NCBI RefSeq assembly: GCF_029917005.1
Contig: NZ_CP123967.1
Span: 1,116,001 to 1,180,000, forward strand
DNA from: Tessaracoccus lacteus
GTDB lineage: Bacteria; Actinomycetota; Actinomycetes; Propionibacteriales; Propionibacteriaceae
Length of the DNA stretch: 64,000 bases
Direction: 5' to 3'
Shown: one piece after another, positions 8,048-18,371 of the stretch
Layout of the letters: the number at the start of each line of letters is the position of its first letter
Position numbering within the stretch: position 1 is the stretch's first letter
The notes under the pieces: model-generated
What the model was told of the DNA's origin: nothing
Database searches by the model: none
Seen by the model: only the letters and a program-made list of their open reading frames with translations
Translations under genes and position numbers: made by a program

Positions 8048-8857
8048 ATGGCAATCACTGCCGCTGATGTGAAGAAGCTCCGCGACGCCACCGGCGCGGG
8101 CATGATGGACGCCAAGAACGCCCTCGTCGAGGCCGACGGCGACTTCGAGAAGGCCGTTGAGGGCCTGCGTATCTCGGGTCTCGCCAAGGCCGCGAAGCGC
8201 GCTGACCGCGAGGCCACCAACGGCATCGTCGCGGGCCGCGACGGCGTCCTGATCCAGTTCGCCGCTGAGACCGACTTCGTCGCGAAGAACGCCGAGTTCG
8301 TCGGCCTCGCCGACCAGATCGTCGACGCGGTCGCCGCCGCCGGCGCGTCCGACATCGACGCCGCCAACGACGCCACCCTCGCCTCCGGCGAGAAGGTCAT
8401 CGACGCCGTCAAGCACCTCGGCGCGAAGATCGGCGAGAACCTCTCGCTGGCCGCCGTCGCCAACTTCGGCCCCAACTCGCACCTCTACCTCCACCGCCGC
8501 GCCGCGGACCTGCCCCCGCAGGTCGGCGTGATGGTCGAGTTCGAGGGCGACGAGGACCTGGTCCACTCCACCGCGCTGCACATCGCCGCGATGTCCCCGC
8601 GCTGGGTGAACCGTGAGGACGTCCCGGCCGACCTCGTCGAGAACGAGCGTCGCATCGCCGAGGCCACCGCCCGCGAGGAGGGCAAGCCCGAGAAGGCTCT
8701 CGCCCGCATCGTCGAGGGTCGCGTGGGCGGCTTCTTCAAGGACGTCGTGCTCGTCGACCAGGCCGCGGTCTGGGAGGACAAGAAGACGGTCGGCGACGCG
8801 CTCAACGACGGCTCCACCAAGGTGGTGCGTTTCGTTCGCTTCGCCATCGGTGAGTGA
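8048..8857 (+). CDS. tsf: Elongation factor Ts
   Basis: 269 residues with N-terminal UBA-like [21 protein letters not shown] and the EF-Ts core with [11 protein letters not shown]. Catalyses GDP/GTP exchange on EF-Tu. Cotranscribed with rpsB; GACGGGAAGAA precedes the ATG. A strong hairpin follows at 8887-8920. Confidence 0.97.
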   Translation: MAITAADVKKLRDATGAGMMDAKNALVEADGDFEKAVEGLRISGLAKAAKRADREATNGIVAGRDGVLIQFAAETDFVAKNAEFVGLADQIVDAVAAAGASDIDAANDATLASGEKVIDAVKHLGAKIGENLSLAAVANFGPNSHLYLHRRAADLPPQVGVMVEFEGDEDLVHSTALHIAAMSPRWVNREDVPADLVENERRIAEATAREEGKPEKALARIVEGRVGGFFKDVVLVDQAAVWEDKKTVGDALNDGSTKVVRFVRFAIGE

Positions 8858-8886
8858 GCGTCGCCCACCCCAAGTGAAGTAGAGTT

Positions 8887-8920
8887 ACGTGCGCCGTGGC
8901 CTTCGGGCCGCGGCGCACGT
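8887..8920 (+). terminator. UUCG-capped hairpin between tsf and pyrH
   Basis: A 15-bp stem, ACGTGCGCCGTGGCC (8887-8901) with its complement at 8906-8920 (one G-U pair), closed by a TTCG tetraloop. No T-tract follows, so it could be a terminator or attenuator or a processing/stability hairpin separating the rpsB-tsf message from pyrH-frr. Confidence 0.7.
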
Positions 8921-8956
8921 GCCATGTCTGACCACAACCGAAGTTCAGGAGTACTG

Positions 8957-9664
8957 GTGGCCTACCAGCGAGTGTTGTTGAAGCTGTCCGGCGAGGAGTT
9001 CGGGGGTGGCAAGCTCGGCGTCGACCCGCTGGTCGTCGCCGCCATCGCCAAGGAGATCGCCGACGTGGTGCGGTCGGGCACCCAGGTCGCGGTCGTCGTG
9101 GGCGGGGGCAACTACTTCCGCGGAGCCGAGCTGTCGACCAACGGCATGGCCCGCGACCGCGCCGATTACATGGGCATGCTCGGCACCGTGATGAACTCCA
9201 TCGCGCTGCAGGACTTCTGCGAGAAGGAGGGCATCGAGACCCGCGTGCAGTCGGCCATCAGCATGGCGCAGGTCGCCGAGCCCTACATCCCGCGACGCGC
9301 CGAGCGCCACATGGAGAAGGGCCGCCTCGTCATCTTCGGCGCCGGCTCCGGCATGCCGTACTTCTCCACCGACACCGTCGCCGCCCAGCGCGCGCTCGAG
9401 ATCGGGGCCGAGGTGCTGCTGATGGGCAAGCGCGGCGCCGACGGCGTGTACAACAAGGACCCGAACGTCCACGACGACGCGGTCAAGTTCGACTCCCTGA
9501 CCTACGACCAGTTCCTCGCCGCCAACCTCAAGGTCGCCGACGCGACGGCCATCTCGCTGGCCCGCGACAACGACCTGCGCATGGTTTTCTTCAATCTTTC
9601 CGTGCCCGGCAACATCGCCCGCGCGGTCGCCGGTGAGCCCATCGGCACCATCCTCACCCGCTGA
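8957..9664 (+). CDS. pyrH: Uridylate kinase
   Basis: 235 residues: [15 protein letters not shown] (phosphate-binding N-terminus of the amino-acid-kinase fold), [22 protein letters not shown] and [10 protein letters not shown]. Phosphorylates UMP to UDP; UTP-inhibited and GTP-activated in most bacteria. The GTG at 8957 is preferred because AGGAG lies 5 nt upstream; the in-frame ATG at 8924 sits immediately after the hairpin without a ribosome site. Followed by frr with 28 bp between. Confidence 0.95.
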   Translation: MAYQRVLLKLSGEEFGGGKLGVDPLVVAAIAKEIADVVRSGTQVAVVVGGGNYFRGAELSTNGMARDRADYMGMLGTVMNSIALQDFCEKEGIETRVQSAISMAQVAEPYIPRRAERHMEKGRLVIFGAGSGMPYFSTDTVAAQRALEIGAEVLLMGKRGADGVYNKDPNVHDDAVKFDSLTYDQFLAANLKVADATAISLARDNDLRMVFFNLSVPGNIARAVAGEPIGTILTR

Positions 9665-9692
9665 CCTGACGGTCGAAACCCAAGGAGATCTC

Positions 9693-10250
9693 ATGATCGA
9701 CACCATCTCGAAGGACGCGGCTGCCAAGATGCAGCAGGCGGTCGACTACGCCCGCGAGGACATGGCCACCATCCGCACCGGCCGCGCCCACCCCGCGATG
9801 TTCAACAAGCTCACCGCCGACTATTACGGCGCCCCGACCCCGATCCAGCAGCTTGCCAGCTTCACGTCACCCGACCCGCGCTCGCTGCTGATCACCCCCT
9901 TCGACCGTTCCGCCATCGGCGCGATCGAGAAGGCCATCCGTGACGCCGACCTCGGCGTGAACCCGAGCAACGACGGCAACGCCGTGCGCATCGTGATGCC
10001 GCAGCTGACCCAGGAGCGCCGCAAGGAGTACATCAAGATGGCCAAGGGCAAGGCCGAGGACGCGAAGATCGCCGTCCGCAACGCCCGCCGCGGCGCCATC
10101 GACGCGCTGAAGAAGGCCCAGAAGGAGGGCGAGATCAGCGAGGATGACCTCACCCGCGCCGAGAAGGCGCTCGACGCCTCCACCAAGAAGTACGTCGAGA
10201 GCGTCGACGAGGTCCTCAAGAACAAGGAAGCCGAGCTCACCGAGATCTGA
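9693..10250 (+). CDS. frr: Ribosome recycling factor
   Basis: 185 residues, the standard RRF length. Motifs include IRTGRAHPAMF, YYGAPTPIQQLA and the long three-helix region ending VDEVLKNKEAEL. Splits post-termination ribosomes with EF-G. The ATG at 9693 follows AAGGAGATCTC. It ends one base before cdsA starts. Confidence 0.97.
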   Translation: MIDTISKDAAAKMQQAVDYAREDMATIRTGRAHPAMFNKLTADYYGAPTPIQQLASFTSPDPRSLLITPFDRSAIGAIEKAIRDADLGVNPSNDGNAVRIVMPQLTQERRKEYIKMAKGKAEDAKIAVRNARRGAIDALKKAQKEGEISEDDLTRAEKALDASTKKYVESVDEVLKNKEAELTEI

Positions 10251-10251
10251 G

Positions 10252-11112
10252 ATGACCGATTCACCGACGCACACCACCACGTCGAAGGCCGGCCGGGACC
10301 TCCCGGCGGCCATCGGCGTGGGCGTCGGTATCTTCCTGGCCGTCGCCGTCGGCCTGCTGTGGGCGCCGTGGTTCTTCGTGGCCGTCGTCGCGCTGGGCCT
10401 GTGCCTTGCTTCGATCGAGATCCACCGGGCCCTGCTGCGGAAGGGGATGAAGGCCGAGGTCGTGCCCATCGCCATCGGCACCGCGGCATCGGTGCTCGGC
10501 GGGTACTTCTTCTCGCGCTGGGACATCGGCATCGTCCCGATCGCCTGGGTGGTGATATGCCTTGCGGCCACCCTGTTGGCCTCGCTCGTCGCGCGCCTGT
10601 TCCGCGGTGCCGAGGGTTTCATCCGCGATGTCAGCGCCAGCGCTTTCATCATCGCCTACATCCCCATGCTCGGCGTGTTCATGCCCCTGCTGATGACGCC
10701 CGACGACGGGCGGCTCAGGATGCTCGCCGTGATCTGCTGCGTCATCGCCTCCGACACGGGTGCCTTCGCCGTCGGCGTCCTGACCGGGCGCCACAAGATG
10801 GCCCCCGCCATCAGCCCGAGCAAGACCTGGGAGGGCTTCGGGGGCGGGGTCGCCGTCTCGGCGATCGTCGGCGCCCTGATGGGCGTGTTCCTGCTCGGCA
10901 CCTCGTGGTGGGCCGGCCTGGCCCTCGGTATCCTCTGCAGCCTCGCGGGCACGGTCGGCGACCTCGTCGAGTCGCTCATCAAGCGCGACGCGGGCATCAA
11001 GGACATGTCGAACTTCCTGCCGGGACACGGCGGCGTGATGGACCGCCTGGACTCGATGCTGGTGGCCGTCCCCGTCGGCTGGCTGGTGCTCTACCTGGCG
11101 CTCGGGGGCTGA
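10252..11112 (+). CDS. cdsA: Phosphatidate cytidylyltransferase
   Basis: 286 residues of a polytopic membrane protein with about eight hydrophobic segments. It carries the CDS signature [12 protein letters not shown] and [11 protein letters not shown]...MDRLDS near the C-terminus. Makes CDP-diacylglycerol from CTP and phosphatidate at the inner leaflet, feeding all phospholipid synthesis. The first 20 residues are hydrophilic. The start is the ATG at 10252, directly after the frr stop, so it is probably translationally coupled. Confidence 0.95.
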   Translation: MTDSPTHTTTSKAGRDLPAAIGVGVGIFLAVAVGLLWAPWFFVAVVALGLCLASIEIHRALLRKGMKAEVVPIAIGTAASVLGGYFFSRWDIGIVPIAWVVICLAATLLASLVARLFRGAEGFIRDVSASAFIIAYIPMLGVFMPLLMTPDDGRLRMLAVICCVIASDTGAFAVGVLTGRHKMAPAISPSKTWEGFGGGVAVSAIVGALMGVFLLGTSWWAGLALGILCSLAGTVGDLVESLIKRDAGIKDMSNFLPGHGGVMDRLDSMLVAVPVGWLVLYLALGG

Positions 11113-11150
11113 CCGGGCTCGGCGATGCGGCCATCCGGGGGCTCCTCGCG

Positions 11151-11156
11151 TACAAT
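11151..11156 (+). promoter_or_regulatory. -10 element (TACAAT) upstream of rlmN
   Basis: A good sigma-A -10 hexamer 39 bp after the cdsA stop and 48 bp before the rlmN start; no clear -35. Suggests rlmN has its own promoter. Confidence 0.4.
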
Positions 11157-11204
11157 GGCTTGTCGCCGTTCGGCGGAACCTCCCGAAGAGAGCCTGAGTT
11201 TTTC

Positions 11205-12344
11205 ATGACCGGCACCATGCTGCCCATCGTCTTCGACCCGCCCATGCGCGGTAAGCCGCCGCGCCACTGGTTCGACCTCACGCACGACGAGCGCGTCGAC
11301 GCCACCGTCCGCCTCGGGCTCCCGAAGTTCCGCGCAGACCAGATCTCCCGCCACGTCTTCGACCGACTCGAGGACGACGCCACCCGCTTCACCGACATCC
11401 CGGCCGCGATCCGCGGCGAGCTCGGCGAGCAGCTCTTCCCCGAGCTCCTCGAGAGAGTGACCCAGCGCGCCACCGACGACGGCCGCACGGTCAAGACGCT
11501 GTGGAAGCTGTTCGACGGCTCGCTGCTCGAGTCGGTCCTGATGCGCTACACGCACCGCACCACGCTCTGCATCTCCTCGCAGGCGGGCTGCGGCATGGCA
11601 TGCCCGTTCTGCGCCACCGGCCAGGGCGGCCTCAAGCGCAACCTGTCGCAGGCCGAGATCGTCGCCCAGGTGCTCAAGGCGGACCAGCAGCTGGCCGCCG
11701 GCGCCGTGCCGGGCACCACCGGTCGTCTCAACAACATCGTGTTCATGGGCATGGGGGAGCCGCTCGCCAACTATCGTCAGGTGCTCGGCTCCATCCGAAC
11801 GTTCCTGGAGCCCGGGCCCAACGGGTTCGGCATGAGCGCGCGCGGCATCACGGTCTCCACGGTCGGCCTGGTGCCCCGCATCCAGCAGCTCACCGAGGAG
11901 GGGCTGCCGCTCACTCTCGCCGTGTCGCTGCACGCCCCCGATGACGAACTCCGCGACGAGATCGTGCCGATCAACAACCGCTACAAGGTCGACGAGGTCG
12001 TCGACGCCGCGTGGGAGTACGCGAAGGCGACCAAGCGCCGGGTCTCGATCGAGTACGCCATGATGCGCGACATCAACGACCAGGTCGAGCGGGCAGAGCT
12101 CCTCGCCCAGGTGCTCAAGCGCCGCGGCGACTGGGGCTGGGTGCACGTCAACCTCATCCCGCTGAACCCCACCCCCGGGTCGCGCTGGACGGCGTCGCGC
12201 AAGGCCGACGAGAAGGCGTTCATCGAGACGCTCGAGCGCCGCGGCGTGCCCGTGACCCTGCGCGACACGCGCGGCCAGGACATCGACGGCGCCTGCGGCC
12301 AGCTGGCGGCCAAGAACACCCCGGAGCCACAGCCGGCCGCCTGA
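11205..12344 (+). CDS. rlmN: 23S rRNA (adenine2503-C2)/tRNA methyltransferase RlmN
   Basis: 379 residues. A radical-SAM enzyme with the CxxxCxxC cluster motif in [16 protein letters not shown] (C129, C133, C136) and later [13 protein letters not shown]. The conserved C-terminal Cys is in DGACGQLA. It methylates A2503 of 23S rRNA and some tRNAs using SAM via a methyl-Cys intermediate. The ATG at 11205 gives the standard family length; a second ATG at 11217 is possible since neither has a strong ribosome site. The conserved core block ends here. Confidence 0.95.
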   Translation: MTGTMLPIVFDPPMRGKPPRHWFDLTHDERVDATVRLGLPKFRADQISRHVFDRLEDDATRFTDIPAAIRGELGEQLFPELLERVTQRATDDGRTVKTLWKLFDGSLLESVLMRYTHRTTLCISSQAGCGMACPFCATGQGGLKRNLSQAEIVAQVLKADQQLAAGAVPGTTGRLNNIVFMGMGEPLANYRQVLGSIRTFLEPGPNGFGMSARGITVSTVGLVPRIQQLTEEGLPLTLAVSLHAPDDELRDEIVPINNRYKVDEVVDAAWEYAKATKRRVSIEYAMMRDINDQVERAELLAQVLKRRGDWGWVHVNLIPLNPTPGSRWTASRKADEKAFIETLERRGVPVTLRDTRGQDIDGACGQLAAKNTPEPQPAA

Positions 12345-12382
12345 TCGACACCCCGCCGTCGCGTCGGTGCGGCACCGGAGTA

Positions 12383-12406
12383 TGGTTCAAACCAATATGA
12401 ACCAAT
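12383..12406 (+). promoter_or_regulatory. Candidate GntR autoregulatory operator
   Basis: TGGTT-CA-AACCA (12383-12394) is an inverted repeat, and AACCAAT recurs 10 bp downstream (12390-12396 and 12400-12406), one helical turn apart, straddling the likely GntR start codon at 12397. Position and symmetry suggest autoregulation of the GntR–ECF operon; no protein-specific consensus supports it. Confidence 0.5.
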
Positions 12407-13122
12407 TGACCTCCGATCATGAGTCCCGGCGCGCGGCCGAGCGCATCCGGCTGCGCGTGGCCGGCCTGGCCCCGGGTACCCGACTGCCTCCCGAGCGCGA
12501 GCTCGCCGACCAGCTCGGCGTGACCCGGACCCTGCTGCGTCACGTGCTCACCGAGCTCGCCGACGAGGGTCTCGTCACCCGCCGCCAGGGCGCGGGCACG
12601 TTCGTGTCCCAGGCGCCCGCCACCGTCGCCTCCGGCCTGTCGCAGGAGCTGTCCCGGCACGGTCTCACCTCAACGGTGCGCCTGCTCTCCGTGGACCGGG
12701 CACCCGCACCCGCAGGGGGACCGCTGGCCGGAGAGGTCACCGTGCTCCGGCGGGCCAGGGACGTCGCGGGGACGACGGTGTCCTACGAGACCTCGCTGAT
12801 CTCCGGGGACGTCGACCTCGACGTCGCGGCTGTCGCCCACGGGTCGCTCTACGCCCAGCTGGCGCGACTGGGGCTCGCCCCCGTCGTCGCCCGCGAGCAG
12901 CTGACGGGCGTCGTCGCCGACGACGAGGCGGCCGCCGTCCTCGGGTGCAGGACCGGAGCCCCGCTCCTGCGCGTGCGCCGGATCGGCAGCGCCGCCTCCG
13001 GGCGGATTGTCGAGGACGTCGTCACCCTGCTGCGCGGCGACCGCTTCCTGCTCGCCACGGCCGCCGACGGCCAGGGCGGCCTCGCGTCCATGCTCACCTA
13101 CACCCATCCACATCAGGACTGA
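12397..13122 (+). CDS. GntR/HutC-family regulator
   Basis: About 241 residues from the ATG at 12397 (GTG 12367 and ATG 12382 are in-frame alternatives). The N-terminal winged HTH reads AERIRLRVAGLAPGTRLPPE, RELADQLGVTRTLLRHVL and VTRRQGAGTFVS. It is followed by a UTRA-like effector domain with YETSLISGD and LLRVRRIG. The stop is 1 bp before the ECF S-component start, so regulator and transporter form one operon. It likely represses the operon through the site overlapping its own start, with a vitamin or precursor as effector (inference). Confidence 0.85.
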   Translation: MNQLTSDHESRRAAERIRLRVAGLAPGTRLPPERELADQLGVTRTLLRHVLTELADEGLVTRRQGAGTFVSQAPATVASGLSQELSRHGLTSTVRLLSVDRAPAPAGGPLAGEVTVLRRARDVAGTTVSYETSLISGDVDLDVAAVAHGSLYAQLARLGLAPVVAREQLTGVVADDEAAAVLGCRTGAPLLRVRRIGSAASGRIVEDVVTLLRGDRFLLATAADGQGGLASMLTYTHPHQD

Positions 13123-13123
13123 C

Positions 13124-13639
13124 ATGACCACTGCCACCACCCGCCGACCCGTCGCCCCCGCCGTGCGCATCGCCCGCGTCGCGATCCTCATCGCGCTCAG
13201 CGCCGTCGGGGCGCTGATTAAGATCCCGAGCCCCGTCGGCACCGTCGCGTTCGACGCGGCCCCGGCGTTCGTCGCTGCTTTCGCGTTCACCATGCCCGAG
13301 GCGGCGCTCGTCGCGTTCCTCGGTCACCTGTTCACCGCCGCCACGAGCGGGTTCCCCCTGACGGTGCCGGTGCACCTGATCGTGGCGGCGATGATGGTCG
13401 TCGCAGTCCTCGCCGGCGGCTGGCTCGCGAGCCGCGTCAATCTGTGGCTCGGCGTGGTCGTGGCGGTCGTCGTCAACGCCGTCGTGGCGCCGCTGGTGCT
13501 CGTCCCGATGTTCGGCTGGGGCTTCTTCATCGGATCGCTGGTGGCGCTGCTGGTCGGCGCTGTCGCCAACGTCGCCGTCGGCGTGATCGTCGCCCGGGCA
13601 CTAGCGGCGGCGGGGCTCGCGGAGACGCCGACGAAGTGA
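13124..13639 (+). CDS. ECF transporter S component
   Basis: 171 residues with about five or six hydrophobic helices. The N-terminal RIARVAILIALSAVGALIKI precedes a conserved loop SPVGTVAFDAAPAFVAA and GHLFTAATSGFPL. This pattern fits the PF12822-like substrate-binding subunits, whose characterised members take up cobalamin or alpha-ribazole (CblT/CbrT type), but I cannot fix the substrate from sequence. The start is the ATG at 13124; earlier ATGs lie inside the GntR gene. The stop overlaps the GTG of the A-A'-T gene (GTGA), indicating strict co-expression. Confidence 0.8.
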   Translation: MTTATTRRPVAPAVRIARVAILIALSAVGALIKIPSPVGTVAFDAAPAFVAAFAFTMPEAALVAFLGHLFTAATSGFPLTVPVHLIVAAMMVVAVLAGGWLASRVNLWLGVVVAVVVNAVVAPLVLVPMFGWGFFIGSLVALLVGAVANVAVGVIVARALAAAGLAETPTK

Positions 13640-15591
13640 CCCTGGTCGAGGGCCTCACTGTCGACTTCGACGACGCCCGCGCGCTGGATGACGTGACCGT
13701 CGATCTGGCCGCGGGCGGGTCGGTGGTCGTCCTGGGCGCCGCCGGTGCCGGCAAGAGCACGCTCGCGCGGGCCGTCGTGGGGCTGATCCCTGACCTGACA
13801 CCCGCCGCCGTCACCGGTCGCGTGGACCGGCCCGACGTCGTGGGCTTCGTCCCGCAGGACGCGGCCGCGGCGCTCATTGAGCCGCGCGTCGGCGACGACG
13901 TCGGCTACGGGCTGCCCGAGGAGCGATCGGCGCTCAGGGTGCCCGCGGCGCTCGCCAGGGTGGGGCTGTCGGGATTCGAGAACCGTCTGACAGGCGAGCT
14001 CAGCGGGGGACAGGTGCAGCGCGTCGCGATCGCGGGGGCGCTCGCTCGGGACGCCGACCTGGTCGTGCTCGACGACCCCACCTCCGAGCTGGACGCCGAG
14101 GGGCGTCGCTCGGTCCTCGACGCGCTGGCCGGCGTCACGTCGCTCGTCACGACGCAGGATCCGGTGGTCGCGGCGGCAGCCGACCGCGTGATCGTCCTGG
14201 CCGGCGGCCGCGTCGCCTATGACGGGACGCCCGAGCGCCTGTACGCCGACGCGGACCGGTGCCGGGGCCTCGGCCTGCGGGTCCCCGCTGTCGGCGGCCT
14301 GCGGGAGCGCCTGAGGCTGGCCCCGGCGGAGGCTCCGGGCGACGTCGTCGCGCGCGTGGCCGGGCTCGACTTCACCTACCCGAACGGAGTCCGGGCGCTG
14401 TCCGGTGCCGACCTGACCGTCTCCCGCGGCGAGGTCGTCGCGCTCCGCGGGGCCAACGGGTCCGGCAAGTCCACGCTGGCCCGCTGCCTGGCCGACCTGC
14501 TGCCCGCGGGCGACGAGGTCCACGTCGAGGGCCGCGTGGCCATGGTCTTCCAGGATCCCGACGCGCAGCTGTTCGCCTCGACCGTGCGGGAGGAGGTCGG
14601 CTACGCCGCCCGCTGTCAGGGAGCCACACCCGCCGAGGGCGGCGCGCGCGTGGACCGGGCGCTGGCCGGGCTCGGGCTGACCGGCGAGGCCGACCTGCAC
14701 CCCATGCGCCTCTCCCGATCCGCACGACAGCTGGTGGCCGTCGCCTCGGCGCTCGCGGCCCGGCCGGACCTGCTGATCCTCGACGAGCCGACCGCAGGCC
14801 TGGACGCCGCCTCCTTCGACGCGGTCGCCCGTGCGATCGCCGACGCGGCCGCCGGGGGAACGGCGGTGCTGCTCGTGACCCACGACGACGAGCTCGCCTC
14901 GCTGGCGACCCGCGTCGTCACCCTGACCGCGCCCGCGACATCAGCCCGGGAGCCCGCGAGGGCGACGGTCGAGGCCACTCCCGTGCGACGTCCCTGGGAC
15001 CCGCGGCTGGTGGCCGCGACGCTGACCGTGGTCGTCGTCGCGCTGGCGCTGCTGAGCTCGTGGCAGGCGCTCGGGGCGATGCTGGTGGCCGGGTTGGTAG
15101 CCCTCCTACTGACCGGTTCGGGGTTGGCGAGGCTGCGCTCGGCGCTGCTGCCGGTCCTTCCGCTCGTCGCCATGATCGGCGTCTTCGGCTACCTGCTGCC
15201 TCCGACCTTCGCGGCCGACCCGCTCGCCTACGCCGCGTCGCTGGTGCTGAGGCTGCTGGCCATGCTCACCTGGACGCTGTGGGCGCTGGCCCGGTTCGAC
15301 GCGGAGCGGGCGATCGCGCTGGCCCGCGCGTCCCGGCTGCCGACGCACCTGGTGCTCGTGGTCACGATCGCCGTGCGCTTCATCCCGACGCTGACCGCAC
15401 GCCTCGATCAGATCCGCCAGGCGCAGCGCTCGCGCGGCGCCCGATTGGACGGCGGCCCGGTGCAGCGGGCCAGGTCGCTGCTCAGCGTCCTGATCCCGCT
15501 GTTCGTCGGCGCGATCCGCACGTCGAACGACCTCGCCGCGGCGCTGGTCGTCCGCGGCGTGGCGCCGGGCCGCAGGGACGACGAGCGCTAG
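13636..15591 (+). CDS. Fused ECF transporter ATPases plus T component (A-A'-T)
   Basis: 651 residues combining three ECF subunits. ABC domain 1 (1-215): Walker A GAAGAGKST (34-42), LSGGQ (122-126), Walker B LVVLDDP, with Asp where the catalytic Glu is expected. ABC domain 2 (240-450): Walker A GANGSGKST (272-280), degenerate signature LSRSARQ (359-365), Walker B LLILDEPTAGLD. EcfT-like membrane domain (about 455-651): five or so helices and the coupling motifs QRSRGARL and ALVVRGVAPG. It energises the adjacent S component. NBD1 Walker B pairs with the NBD2 signature in an ABC dimer, so one composite site looks degenerate and one canonical. GTG start overlaps the S-component stop. Its stop overlaps that of the convergent next gene by CTAG. 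Confidence 0.9.
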   Translation: MTLVEGLTVDFDDARALDDVTVDLAAGGSVVVLGAAGAGKSTLARAVVGLIPDLTPAAVTGRVDRPDVVGFVPQDAAAALIEPRVGDDVGYGLPEERSALRVPAALARVGLSGFENRLTGELSGGQVQRVAIAGALARDADLVVLDDPTSELDAEGRRSVLDALAGVTSLVTTQDPVVAAAADRVIVLAGGRVAYDGTPERLYADADRCRGLGLRVPAVGGLRERLRLAPAEAPGDVVARVAGLDFTYPNGVRALSGADLTVSRGEVVALRGANGSGKSTLARCLADLLPAGDEVHVEGRVAMVFQDPDAQLFASTVREEVGYAARCQGATPAEGGARVDRALAGLGLTGEADLHPMRLSRSARQLVAVASALAARPDLLILDEPTAGLDAASFDAVARAIADAAAGGTAVLLVTHDDELASLATRVVTLTAPATSAREPARATVEATPVRRPWDPRLVAATLTVVVVALALLSSWQALGAMLVAGLVALLLTGSGLARLRSALLPVLPLVAMIGVFGYLLPPTFAADPLAYAASLVLRLLAMLTWTLWALARFDAERAIALARASRLPTHLVLVVTIAVRFIPTLTARLDQIRQAQRSRGARLDGGPVQRARSLLSVLIPLFVGAIRTSNDLAAALVVRGVAPGRRDDER

Positions 15592-16733
15592 ACCCAGCTG
15601 TGGTCGCCGTCGGCGTCCTCCACGCGGCGCCATGGGACGGCCTCGCCGCCCCGGTCGGTGAGGTCGGTGAGCCAGTAGGTGGCGTCCGGGTTCCACCCCG
15701 CGATCAGGCTGCAGGCGGGATCACCCGGCACGGCCCCCTCGACGGGGATCGCACGCCCGGCCGCGGACAGGTACCCGGCGTAGCTCAGGTGGACCGCGTC
15801 GTAGTGCTCGGCGACGGCGGCCCAGTCCGGCACCAGCCAGCGACCTGCCCAGCCCGGCTCGCGGAAGCCGCCCGTGGCGCGGTACCAGTCGTGGCGACGC
15901 AGGGCGGTGACCTCGAGTGGGTGCGCGCGGCAGAGCGACGCCCAGTCCTCCGCGCCGTCGATCTCGAATACCCGCGCCCCGGAGGGCACGGCGACACGCC
16001 GCGCCGTGGCCCGGTCCCATCCGAGGGCGTCCTCGACGAACCAGAGCCCCGACGGGGTGCCGTCGAACAGTTCCCCGCAGGTGACGGGCAGCCCGTGCGG
16101 GGGAGTCGACCACCACTCGCCGCTCCAGTTCGCGGCCGGGTCCGTCGGGCGCTCGCGCCTGGCCACGGCCTCCTCCTCCGAGACCGCGTCGCGCCACGTC
16201 CCCAGCACCGCGACAGCCGGGCAGGGCGGCGGATCCTGCGCCTCCTGCCAGTTCAGGATCACCTGCCGCCCGGGCTCGAAGCCCCCGGCCAGCCAGGCGG
16301 ACGCGGGCGCGGCGCACAGCCGGTCCGCAACGCGTCGGAGGGCCTCCCGTACGGCCGGGTCCGCGCACAGCAGGTCGTCGCCGTCCGGCCCCTGCCAGTA
16401 CATGGCCGCGTCGACGGAGCTGGCCAGGCACGACCTCAGCAGCTCGGGGGTGGGGGTCGGCAGGGGTGAGGTCGCCAGCGCGGCGGCGACGTCCGCCGGC
16501 GTGGCCGACGGGATCTCCTCCGGGTCCACGGGCGGCCACCCGAATCGGGTGATGGACCGGCCGGCCAGCTTCGCCAGTCGATAGCTGGCGTCGAAGGCGG
16601 CGGAGTCGAGCGGGTGCCTGTCCGCGACGTCAGCCTCCCTCCCGAACTCCTGGGCGAAGTCGAGCAGCATTCTGCGGCCGCGAGGGCCGGCGAGCAGCTG
16701 GTCGGCGGAGATCCCACGGCGGGTGGTCGTCAT
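15588..16733 (-). CDS. Conserved actinobacterial protein of unknown function
   Basis: A 381-residue protein I cannot assign. It is rich in Trp, Pro and acidic residues (NWSGEWWSTPPHGLP, AEDWASLCRAHPLEV, AGWNPDATYWLTDL), has no signal peptide, membrane helix or recognised catalytic motif, and looks like a soluble cytosolic protein. TAGCAT (16745-16740) lies 6 nt upstream of the ATG, which suits a leaderless transcript. It converges on the ECF gene with a 4-bp CTAG overlap and diverges from gdhA. No functional link to either neighbour is visible. Confidence 0.75.
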   Translation of the reverse strand: MTTTRRGISADQLLAGPRGRRMLLDFAQEFGREADVADRHPLDSAAFDASYRLAKLAGRSITRFGWPPVDPEEIPSATPADVAAALATSPLPTPTPELLRSCLASSVDAAMYWQGPDGDDLLCADPAVREALRRVADRLCAAPASAWLAGGFEPGRQVILNWQEAQDPPPCPAVAVLGTWRDAVSEEEAVARRERPTDPAANWSGEWWSTPPHGLPVTCGELFDGTPSGLWFVEDALGWDRATARRVAVPSGARVFEIDGAEDWASLCRAHPLEVTALRRHDWYRATGGFREPGWAGRWLVPDWAAVAEHYDAVHLSYAGYLSAAGRAIPVEGAVPGDPACSLIAGWNPDATYWLTDLTDRGGEAVPWRRVEDADGDHSWV

Positions 16734-16769
16734 GGCCCGATGCTAGTGGGATCACCGCGACCCCAGTAG

Positions 16770-18158
<1,389 letters not shown>

Positions 18159-18173
18159 GAGCCGACCTCCTCA

Positions 18174-18203
18174 ATGGGCGCCGCCCACCCGGGCAGCGCC
18201 CAT
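18174..18203 (+). terminator. Hairpin after gdhA
   Basis: ATGGGCGC (18174-18181) pairs perfectly with GCGCCCAT (18196-18203), with an inner GCCC-ACCC-GGGC stem. No T-run follows. Sixteen bp after the gdhA stop. Confidence 0.6.
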
Positions 18204-18371
18204 CTGGCCTCATCGCAGATGAGGGTGAGGGTGGGGTCTGAGTCCTCCGGGTGCGAGTGGTGGTCTCGCGGCCAGGCCGGCGAGGTTCCAGATGCCGGAA
18301 CGGCCGGACTTTGAACGGTTTTCGGGGAGATCAACCCTGGCTTCTGGATTCGCGCGGGTGTACGATTAGGT

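Noticed and set aside
12345-12396. Vitamin riboswitch ahead of the ECF operon
   Set aside because: Only about 50 bp separate rlmN from the GntR start, too short for a cobalamin, thiamine or FMN aptamer, and no conserved box was seen.
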